In this document: positions 33,700 to 44,099 of the stretch, piece after piece | Layout: each line of letters opens with the position of its first letter | How positions within the stretch are numbered: position 1 is the first letter of the stretch | Assembly (NCBI GenBank): GCA_015680685.1 | Contig: MNCI01004650.1 | Location: 1-64,000, forward strand | Length of the DNA: 64,000 bases | Reading direction: 5' to 3' | Source: Gnetum montanum | Taxonomy: Eukaryota; Streptophyta; Gnetopsida; Gnetales; Gnetaceae | Notes under the pieces: model-generated | Databases searched by the model: none | What the model was told of the DNA's origin: nothing | What the model saw: only the letters and a program-made list of their open reading frames with translations | Made by a program: the position numbers and the translations under genes

Positions 33700-36640
33700 A
33701 AATTGGGCACTCTAGAGGTTTGTAAATGTCAAAAAGCACATTATGAAGCATTTCCCCCTTGTTCCCATGCTAGCTAGCATGGAAAAGAGGGGGTTTAGTA
33801 TGGAGAACAAAAATAAAAGTAAAAATGAGGTGAATCATGGTCAAACAGGTAGCTAGAGGTTATATCTAGAAATTTTGCATCTTCTAGCTTTGTTTTGAGG
33901 CAATTTGAGGTAATTTTTAGTGTTAATATGTGTCAAACTACCTTCACCCCTTTTTTGATGTTGATCATAGTATTCTCAATGTGAGAAAATATGGGGACAT
34001 TTTTTTATGGATTTGAAGTGATTTAGGGGCACTATGGCCACGTTTCTAGGCCCCTAGGGCTATAGGCTTCAATTCCACAAGTTTCTAGCTAATGTTGGGC
34101 ACGTTTGAAGGTTGTTTAAGGGTACTTAAGGTCTTCCCATTTGTTCCCACATTGGGGGAGTTTATCTAAGGTGGAAGAATGGGAGGAATTGATTTTAGAT
34201 ATTGAAATGAGAATAGACAATCAAAATCTTAAGGCTATGAGGTCCTAGGCTTCTTCAGTGTAGATCTTTAGCTAAGAGTGCCATCTTGTCTTAAAAATTG
34301 GAAAAGTAGCTTTTTGCCCTTATATCCATGCTAGGGAAGTTATTATAGTGTGTAAGGAGTGAGAATCCTAGATCTAGGCCAATTCAGATCATAATTGGTT
34401 GTGAATGTTGCATCCCAGAGTTACTAGGATCAAAGGCTATGGATCATTGTCAAAATTTAGCAATTTTGGACATCCCTAAGTGGCTCTTTTGCTTCATCCA
34501 TTTTTTCCATGCTAGGGATGGAGAAATCAGAATGGAAAACTAGGGGAAACCATGTTTTGACCATATATGATTAATCTTGTAAAGTTTAAGGTCTCCAATT
34601 ACTGCTACCAAGGTTCTAGAGTGCATGAAAGGTCATTTAATATCATTGTAAGATGTTTAGGAGTCCCAAAAAAGTTTCCCCTTGTGTTTTCCATGCTAGG
34701 GATACTATCCTTAGCATGGAAAAGACATTCCTAGTGTGGAGGAATCATTAAACTAAGATCTAGATCAAATAAGACCTCAATCATCTATGCATGTCAGCTT
34801 GTGGCGTTATTAGGGTTGAGGTCTAGGAGTTGGTGTTAAATTTTGGTCATTTGGGTATTTCTTAGCATTTTTTGTGATTCTCCACATTTTTCCATGCTAG
34901 GACTAGGATTCTCAATGTTGAAAACTAGGGAAAATAATTTTTAGCATTTTGACGTTAGTTTCTTGAAGTTTGAAGGCTTTAAATGATGTCGGCAGGGTCC
35001 TATAGCACATGCAAGTTCAGTTAATGTTGTTTTGAGGTAGTTATTGATCCCAGATGGGTCTCCCCATTAATTTCCACACTCCAAATCATGGAGGGGAAAA
35101 TTCCTAGCATGGAAACATCTTGAAACTAAGATCTAGCCTAGTTTTAACTTCAATCAAGCATGCATGTCAACCTTTGGGGTTGCTGGGTCCAAAGACTAGG
35201 GCTTGGGGTTAAAATTGGTTAGTTTATTGGTTTTCCAAGTGGTCATTGAGCTTCCCCCTCTTTTTCCATGCTGGCGATAGCATGAATAGCATGAAAAATT
35301 TTGGGAAAATAGAGGTTTATACTTTTACATCATTTTTGATTATGCATGTAGGTCCTTGAGGTTGCTAGTAACAATGGTTAATGCCTCGTGTTAAAATTCT
35401 ACTTTTTTGAAGATTGATTTGTGGTTTTTAGGCTTCTCCTATTTTTCCATGTTAGGGATTCCATGCTGAGTGTGGAAAACTTGGGAAAAGCTTTTTGAAT
35501 CTTTGTGGTTACTTTCGATCAGGCATGGAGGCTTCTTAGATTACTAGTATTGATTATTGATACTTGATGTTAAAATTTGATCTTTCCAAGGGTCATTAGG
35601 TAATTTTTGAGCTTCCCCAAATTTTTTCATGCTAGGGCTTCCATGGTCAATGTGGAAAATTATGGGGAAAGCTTTTTGGCCATTTCTAATCACTTTTGGT
35701 CATGCATGTAGGCTTCTAAGGCTCCCAATGTTGACTGCTAAAATCTGATGTCAAAATGTGGTTATTTCAAGGATAATTAGACAAGTTTTTAGCTTTCCAC
35801 ATTTTTTCACATTGGGGCCTCCATGCTTAATGTGGAAAATTAGGGGAAGGTATTTTTAGGTTTTCATAATCATTTTGGTTATGCATGAGTGTTCGTTGGG
35901 TTGTTGTCAGTAGCCAACAGTGCCTATAATCAAGATCTAGTTATTTTGAAGGCTGTGAGGGGGTGTTTAGGCTTCCTTCTTTTTATCCATGCTGATGGTG
36001 GAAGGCTCAGCATGGAAGAGGTATCCCTTAGTGAAGAAAGTTAGATCTAGGTAAAATTGATTGCTGATCAACCATGCATGTCAACCTTTAGGGTTATTGA
36101 TGTCGATGGTCAATGTTGGGTGTTAAGATTTGATAATTTGAGGGCTTGTAAGGGCCTAATGTAATATCCCCCTTTTCTTCCATGCTAGGAAAGATGACCT
36201 CAGTGTGTATGAGAGGAGGATGATAGTTTTGTGCTATATTTGACCACTTTTGGGGCTTTTAAAAGCTCTAGAGGGTTTCAGTAGGGTTTAGGGGACACTA
36301 TGCATCAAGAAATGGTCATTAGGTAATCCATTTAGTTTATTTCTGGATTTCCCCCATATATACATACTAAGGATGAGAGGATCAATGTGAAAGAATCCTC
36401 CCTTAGTTTGGAAGAAATTGGAACCTATATTTCAACAAATTTTGACTAGGTTTGGTGGGGTTCCCAGGTTGCCAGGGATGCTTGGAGGGGTTCTAGGTTA
36501 TGTGGGGTCCAATTTGGAGTCAAACTTGTGCTAGATGAGTATTGGAAGGTAAGAGTGAGTGTTACCACCCTTCTTTCACACTAGGCAATACTACCTTAGC
36601 ATGAAAATCCATGGTGTCTAGCCTTGCTCATGTCTTACCC
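33700..36640. repeat. Diverged tandem array, about 15 units of roughly 180-200 bp, hairpin monomers
   Basis: The motif TTTTCCATGCTAGGG or a relative recurs near 33768, 34149, 34327, 34507, 34690, 34892, 35075, 35267, 35446, 35626, 35803, 35978, 36180, 36365 and 36575. Each is usually followed within 20-40 bp by its reverse complement (for example CCTTAGCATGGAAAAG after the one at 34690, and the perfect palindrome CCATGCTAGCTAGCATGG at 33771). Between cores a second shared block, ATGCATGT...GTTGCTAGT...GTTAAAATT, recurs. Related motifs occur in the LTRs of the same element (28.6-28.9 and 46.6-46.75 kb). Confidence 0.85.
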
Positions 36641-38490
36641 ACTTTTCGAAACTCAGGGTTGGAAAAGAGAAGTTTGGGTCACTAAAAATAGAAAATATTT
36701 GTAATTCTAATGATTTTGTAAAATAATAGGCATGTTTTGACACTGGGCTTGGTATTCCTAGTGTGTATGCATGTGGTTAAGGTTTCCATAATGTTTTAAG
36801 TGTCAAAATTAGTAAAACGCTCAACATTGATGCAAGTTTTGGTTAAGAGTGAAGGTGTAGATTGGGGCCCACAATTCAAAAATTTAAAATTTTGAAAAGG
36901 GAATTTTTTCCTACCCAAAACCAACATGAATTAGAATTTCCCCATTTGTACTTTAGTACACATGTAGTTATGGTGCACTGAATTCGCCATTGGGATTTTA
37001 AGTTGTGCATTTAGGTTTTAGATGTGATTTTGTTATGAAATCTTAGAAGTTTTCATCACAATTTTTAGTCTACATAAATAGTGCATTGAAGGAGAGCTCT
37101 AGTAGAGGTTCTTATGGTAGCAGCAACTAATTCTTATCATGGAAGCCCCCCACCTTCCTCATAGCTAGCATTGATCTATCATCCTCCTCAGTTTTCAACC
37201 ATTCCCAATGTTGAGCCTGCCATGGTACCAAGGCAACAAGGGGGAAAGAGATGAAATCATACAACTCAAAAGGTGGATGAAAATTCCTAGGACCTAGAAG
37301 AAGTACCTAGGGCCATATCCATTTGGGATTTTTCTGTTACTACTTTAAGGTAGGGAGTTCTACCTATTTGTGCCTTTGTTTCTTGTGGTTTCTCTAGTTT
37401 TTTGCTTCCTATGTGTTGAGGCCATTTTTTCATATCTACTTTTGTGGAGAGATTAAAATGGAATTTTGATGAAATAACACCTCCTATTTTGGATAATTCT
37501 ATGTAGTTCTATAATTTTTTCATTGCTTTAGCATTCGTAGATTTGATTTTGAAAATAGGATTTGCTATTTCATGCTTTTTTTCCAAAATTTTGGGGTGTG
37601 GCCATTTTTTAGATTTAGGCATTAGGATTTGTTAAAATTAAATTTTAACAAAATCCTACCCCATTATTTTGATGTGGATTTTAATGGGTTTTAATGTTTT
37701 TGGCTATTGCAACTATTTCCATGGCTATATGAAATCTAGGTTTTAAGGTTTTTGAAGTTTTGATATGAAAAAGCAAGCAAAGATGCATGTTTATTTTCTT
37801 GGGAGAATAGGTACACATTTGTAAAATTGAAGTTTATGGGTTTTTATCCCTTAATTTAAGCTTTTCAATGGCTATTATCTCATTTAAATTAACCTTGAAA
37901 CAAAGAAGTTATGGCTATTTTCCTAACATTACACAATTAGGTTGTTTATGCTGCTTTTGTAATTTAATGTAATTTTGTAAATTTTTTCTAAGGAAATAGA
38001 AAATGTTTTGGCTATTTTCTAGTTATTTCTGCATAGATATTAGCTTCAGCTTTCTAATGGAGGTGAAATCACTTCAATTAGACTCAAAAAAAAATTTCTA
38101 TGAATTTTTTACTAAGCATGTTTAATAAGGATGTTTGTGTCATTTTCAGATTATTGTCCAAATTGACAAATTTTTCATGCATAAATGGCAAAGGTTTTGA
38201 ATTGTTTCTAAGAATGGCTACATAGGGCTCTATTTCAACTTTCAAATCATGGTGGAATAACTTTTTTTGTAGTTCAAATGATTTTTTATGAACTTTTTGG
38301 CTATGGTTGTGTGAATAAAGGCAAAAATCATGGTTGTAGTACATTAACCATTTGGAAGTGGAAGTGGTTGATATGTATAACTTATGTTTTTATTTTATGA
38401 ACATGTAAAATTAATGTCTAATTTTTCTTTTTCAAGAAGAGTAAAAGATTTTTCTATTTTAAATAAGCTTTTACTATGGCTATATGGCTT

Positions 38491-38664
38491 TTTCTAAGTT
38501 TATTATGTTTTTTCAAAATTTGTGCATGGCTTAGATTATTTTTCTAAATTTATGCATGACTTGCATAATTTAAATGATTTTTCTAAATTTATGCATAATT
38601 TGTATGTTTTTTTCAAGTTCATGCATAACTTAGATGCTTTTTTTAAATTTATGCATAATTTAGG
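38491..38664. repeat. About 31-bp tandem repeat in intron 1
   Basis: Five to six imperfect units of TTTTTCTAAATTTATGCATA plus a variable tail. Lies within the 1.63-kb first intron of the antisense gene. Confidence 0.7.
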
Positions 38665-38730
38665 CTAAGTCTTAGTTTTAGCTATAAAGGCTATAAAATA
38701 TGGCAACAATGCTTCTAGAAAATTTCATAA

Positions 38731-38990
38731 ACTAATTTATAAAAACATATAAGAGCTATTTATAAAGGTTAATTTCACCTTTGACTTAGGAAGCATTTTT
38801 AAAAATTTGTTAATAAATTTCCATTAGTCATGATGTAAGGTTATGCAAGCTTGTAATAATGTTTTCTTATGGAATTACTTAGACTAATTTAAAAAAAAAA
38901 CATCTTAGAGCTTTCTACAAAGGCTAATTTCACCTTTTACAAGATGTGTTTTCCAAATTTGTTAAGTAATTTCAATCAGTCATAATGTTT
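38731..38990. repeat. About 152-bp duplication reaching the exon 2 acceptor
   Basis: The block ACTAATTTA...AGAGCT...AAAGG(T/C)TAATTTCACCTTT occurs at 38731 and 38883; both copies continue with AATTTGTTAA and a CA(T/G)TCAT(A)ATG stretch. The second copy supplies the acceptor of intron 1. Confidence 0.7.
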
Positions 38991-41900
38991 TTATGCTCTG
39001 CTTCATGCAAGGTCTTCTTGAGGCCTATCCTCATCATAGTGGAGCTAGTTAGTATCTTGTGCTTATTGGTCATCCTAAGTTTAACACTCCACCAAATGAC
39101 ATACCTTTTGGAAAACTCTTATTGTGGTTTTGACCTAGGGCAAGGGAATTCCTTACCTACCTCCTTAGGAACTTTAGTGTAATGTTATGGTCACACTTGT
39201 TCATGGACATAGTTAGGGTTGTTATGGAGACCCTATTACCTTGGGCATTTAGCATGATTGCCAAAATACATTACTAACAAGCCATGTACTAAGACTGTAG
39301 GGGGACTAGCAAATGCCATAAGTCCATGTTACCTTTTAGAGATCTAGACGATGCTAGAGTATAGTTGGTATAATACTAATAATACTGTGATGGTGGTGCA
39401 TAGAGCCCACACATTATTCTAGAACCCACTTGGCACTGTGTATCATCTCCAAGGATAAACATGATTATTATAATGATTTTATGTTGTTGTCTTGATTACC
39501 TTCCCTAACTTCATTAATTTAAAAACTTCTTGTAGGTACAAGGTCAATAATCAAGGCTTGATTATCAATGACCAAACCCTAGTAGTGGCTCAAACTATTT
39601 TGGACAAATTCACTAAGAGTCCTCAAATCAGGACTGCTATGTATCAATAGTTAAGAAGGGACTTTGATGAATATGCCATTAGGTTTAACCATGTATATAA
39701 AAACTATGAGGATGACAGGACAATGCACAACTAATGGGTAGATGCCAATAGCATGAATTAGACCATTGTAGCTAGAACCTCAACACCATAGAAGAAAAGG
39801 AAAGGTAAACGTATAACTTCTAGTGTTTTATGGCTCTAGGTGTTCTATTGCTTTTCTTGGTTGTTAAAAATGTTCATATTGATGCTAACCTTTGAGTATT
39901 ACTTCACAAGATTTTTCACCTTGGCTAATGTCACTTAATAAAGGGCATTATAATTGATTGGGTGGCTACTTTGGCAACTACGCTTTGAGAAGAGATCCTT
40001 AGACTTCATGTTAACACCTCTATGATAATCCATATTCACTTTGCATTTTTTATAGGTTATCTAAAGAGGTCTTTGGAGTTTGTGGTTGTGTATAGGAATG
40101 AATGATGGATTTCCCAAGACCCAAGCCAACCTTCTAGGCCAAGGATAAAGCACATTTATCCAATAGTGTAGGCTTAGAAACCACCAAAGGGGATGGATGG
40201 TACGTTATCCATCACCACAAAGAATCCTGATGTCAAATAGTATGAGTCTCCTAGTAGAACCGATGATGATGATCCCCTCTCATTTCCTACTAGTGTCCAG
40301 GATGCTAGACAATGGTGCATTGAGGTCAAAGGGGCAACTAGGAAGAAACTCAATAGGCCTATGGAGAAGGCATTCCTACATTAAATTAGCCTATCCTAAA
40401 GAAGCTTAAGTTTAAGCTTAAGCCATCACAACAGGTAGTTAAAGGTATGCTTTTCTCAAATTTGACTATTTCATGTTTTAAAATTTTATAGATACTTTAT
40501 GGTTTCAAGTGCTAACCAATTTTCTATGTGTTATGGTTGTAGATAAACATAAGGTTATAGTAGCCAAAGTTGCTACGAAGGTAGAATAAATATGTGTAGA
40601 AGAGGCACTCCTAAAGCAACCTATGGTTGAAGGACTTGCTGATGTAGGTATAGATGATCTAGATGCCTTGTTTGGTGAGGCAGAACTAGATACCTCTCCC
40701 ATCATCATCTCAAAGGAAGGAGAGGAGGAGAAGCTAGGTATGCCTATGCCTTAAAATTTTCATTATATCTCATTGGTTATCTTTGGCTATCATCCTAACC
40801 TTTCAATGATTTTTATGCTTATAGTAGTTCCTGAACCACCAATGCTAGCTCTTGTCCCTAAGTTTCATGTGAAACCATGGTTAGAGACTCTCATAAAGTG
40901 GAGTTTTTGCATGGGATGGTTAAGGACATCATCAATTAGTTGCATAAGGTTGCACCTGGGATAGGTAAGGATTTTGTTTTATGTGTCTCAGTTGTGGGCT
41001 TTGCTTGTGTTATAACTATCTTAGGTTTTATCTTATGGTTGTATTTTATGCTTTTGTAGTGCCTTCCATGGAATGGGACCCTAGTAGAGACATGGAGATA
41101 GACTCCTTACCTAAGCTTCCCTTTGATGTGTCTAGTGTACTCGTGAAGTTGTATAAGACCACTACTGATTTAGCGATGTTGTGTGCAAAAACTTCATGGA
41201 AGCTAGAGAGGTCCAATGAATCCATATGGGAGGAAGTTGTGGCCTTAAGGGAAAAGACTCAAAGGCAAGAGAATATAATTAGAGATCTCAATGAGCATAA
41301 GGCCTTTGTGGAAGCCCAAGTGGCTAACTCAGGGGAATTACAAACTAAGGAGATCACGTGGGCCTGCTACTAGTATGTTGTTCAGGAGAAAGTAGTGGTC
41401 CTATGGGAGATGGTAGAACAACATATGTATATGGACCTTATCTAACAAAATGTTGAGGACTAGAAGGATCATTGTGCTTGGGTCTTGGAGTGGAAGAAGA
41501 CATAAAAAGTCCACAAGCAATAGTATAAGGCTAATTGTGGGGGCTACCTAAAAGGGCTCAAGGAGGAGATGGTTGAATGATGCAAGAGAGAGTTGTTCAT
41601 TCAGGGGATGCAAGTGGAGAGTGCTAATCAACTTTGTAAAAGTACTTCCAAGGTGGAGAAATTCCATACTCTTTAGATTACCGTTGTTGTAGGTGAGACC
41701 TCTATAGTTGCTACTTGTCATGAGCCTCCTACTTGGACTCCTATAGATGGGACTGACATTCTTTTTGGCATTGATCTTGGGGATGTTGACTGGGTTAACA
41801 TGATGAAGTACTAGATCCTCCATCATATAGAGAAAGGCCTTTCCCATTTACCCCGAAGTTTAATGGAGTCAAAATCTCCATAGGTTTGATATATTTTATG

Positions 41901-42369
41901 TTTCAGTCCTTGTTTTAAGTTATGATTTTGATTATGGGTTACTAACTAGCTATATGTTGTTACACTTTAGGCCTTTGAAGACATTGGTCGCCATAGTGGT
42001 GAGGGTGGGAATGACCCACCACTTCCTCCTCTAGATGCCACTCAGTAGCCTCCTTTAGTTTAGCTTGTTTGCTATTTGTTTTTATTTTTATGTTGATAGA
42101 TATGGTTAGCCAAAACTATGTTATGGATGGTTATTCTTTGACATTTTTGCCAAAGTGTGGCCATGGCTATGTATGTTATGGACATTTTAACTTTAAATTT
42201 AAATTTTGATTTTATTTTTAGCTATATGCATCTATAGTAGTAGTGAACATTGAAAATGGCTATATTCATGTTTTTGGTTATGGCTAATTGACAATAGGAA
42301 GTGTCATAATAAACAAGAGGTTTTCTAGTTTAGGTCATTGCAGGCATAAGTTATATTGCACAATTGTGG

Positions 42370-42550
42370 CTATGTTGCTAGTTTAAGGTCATGGTAGCCC
42401 ATAATGTCAATTTAAGCTCTTAGTGGACCATAGTGCCAATTTAATGTCTTAAAATATAATAGTGTTAGTTTAACATCTTTGTGTATGTTGATGCTAGTTT
42501 ACCATCTTAGCAAACATTGGTGCCAGTTTAACATCTTAGCAGATGAGGTC
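42370..42550. repeat. 29-bp palindromic minisatellite, copy 4 (six units)
   Basis: Six units of 29-30 bp, each of the form TG(C/T)(C/T)AGTTTAA-core. The last core is CATCTTAGCAGATG, a perfect 5-bp stem with a TAGC loop. Confidence 0.85.
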
Positions 42551-42739
42551 TAGAAGAGACACTTTTTTTGATGTTTAAAACGTAAAGAAAGGTTGCAGCA
42601 AATAGGTAAAAATGCAAAATAACTTAGGCTATACGCATATGCTACATGCATCAAGAGTAAAACAAAAATTATATAAAAACATATAGTACACTGTAAATGA
42701 AAAGTAAGACTATATGGCTATCAGTGCATCTAGTTGTAG

Positions 42740-43610
42740 AGGCATGGAAAGGTTAAGGTAAACCTCACTTATGTAGATTCTTCCTAATCTTTGCAAGATT
42801 AGGGAGTAAATAAGGCCTACCCTACATAAGCTTATATTTGCCATCCCCTTTGCTTATGATGTTAAAAGGGATTTCATTCCATAATGTATCCCATTTTTTA
42901 TCATTATCATCATTGGCTATCTTGGGTTTTTGCTCTTCATGGCTAAGAGCTTCTTCTTAAAGGTTTAATTTCGACACCTATTCTATGTCTACATTGCTGA
43001 TAGCTAAGGGAGTTGGATTATCATCATGAATGATGATTTCACCTTCCTCATAAGGAAGGTGAATTTCTTGATGGATGGGTGAGGACCAAACTCATAACTA
43101 AGCTAACTAAGGTCTTCCTAGGATCAAGTTGAATCTTGGTGTTTCTTCCACCACCAAGAAGTTTTCAGTTGTACAAAATTGTTCTCTAGCTACAAAATCT
43201 AAGGAGATAGACCCATTGAAGACAACTCTTAATAAATTTAAGAACTTGAGAGTTGTGGTGATTGTAGGTTGTACTTGCTCAATTAAGCCTAAGCATTCAA
43301 AGATGGTGCATGGGATGACATTGGTTGTAGCTCCATCATCAACATGCACCTAATGTATTTTAAATTCTCCTATGCATATGGTTATGAATAAAGGGGCTAT
43401 AGTCACTTTTCCATTCTAGGGATTAACAATAATTTTTCTATCACAAAATGTTAATGGTGTTGACTTCTCCTTGCTTGGTAATGGAGGAATCATCACTGCA
43501 TGGATGGCTTCATCATTAGCAAGAATATCCTCACTAATGGGTATGGAAGTTACCATTGTAACTAGCCCCTCATGATGTGTGGTCAAAGTCATGATTAGGT
43601 CATACAAGCT
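42740..43610 (-). pseudogene. Aspartic protease of the Tat-like element
   Basis: Minus-strand open frame 43349-43107 reads MHVDDGATTNVIPCTIFECL (retropepsin active-site D-[GS]-[AG] block) and ends FNLILGRP, the terminal flap block. The upstream frame 43607-43416 ends STPLTFCDRKIIVNP, the usual lead-in, and the frame continues downstream to about 42740 with PIHQEIHLPYEEGEIIIHDD. Processes the gag-pol polyprotein. Few stops inside the core. Confidence 0.88.
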
Positions 43611-44099
43611 TAGGGTTGTTTTTTTCTACTTAAGAGATTGCTTAACTTGGTCCATTACACTGAGGAAGTTTTTGTCATTGGTCATGGGCTTTTCACCCTA
43701 GTTGTGTGTTACTTCCTCCATGCATCCCAAAATGTGGACTTGGGTTTTAAGTTTTTATTGTTGTAGCTCTTTCTTGTTGCTTTGATTATGGACTTTGGTG
43801 TTCTCCCGTGGCTTGTTGGTTGAAGAGGTTGGGACAAAGGAGGTCATGGGTATAGCTAAAACGGAAGTGGACTTCAGTGGACTCACTTTCGTTCATGCCT
43901 CTGTATGCTTGTCTTCCTTGTTGTTGGACTTTTGTGTATGCCTCATCCTTTATTTGGTTGTTGATTTTTGGTGGTCAGCTATAGGCTATAAGGAAGAGGT
44001 AGTAGCATTCACCATCATAGGGGGTTGTTGTATGGTTGGTTAGGCTATGACTATTTGGGTTGTATAGGGTTGGAAGACCTTAATGACAAAAGGTTCCAT

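Larger units (their letters stand above)
37114..42063 (+). pseudogene. Decayed eight-exon gene, antisense inside the Tat-like element
   Basis: Exons: 37114-37349, 38980-39453, 39536-39804, 39897-40444, 40543-40737, 40825-40964, 41060-41883 and 41971-42063, about 925 codons. Six of seven introns are GT-AG; intron 2 starts GA. Phases agree at every junction (2,2,1,1,1,1,0). About thirty in-frame stops, mostly explainable as CAG, CAA, CGA or TGG changed by C-to-T or G-to-A, plus one frameshift each in exons 4 and 6. Exon 1 begins MVAATNSYHGSPPPSS and is Pro/Gln-rich; exon 2 contains FGKLLLWF.PRAREFLTYLL and NFSVMLWSHLFMD, resembling FCP1-like (HAD) phosphatases; exon 7 is mostly charged coiled coil (SWKLERSNESIWEEVVALRE) ending DGTDILFGIDLGDVDW. 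Function unknown. Tat relatives such as Grande carry antisense genes. Confidence 0.7.

Noticed and set aside
33000-42600. Whole block between protease and RT as a nested DNA transposon
   Set aside because: No terminal inverted repeats or target duplication seen, and its repeat motifs also occur in the LTRs of the surrounding element, so it is more likely native. Kept only as an alternative.
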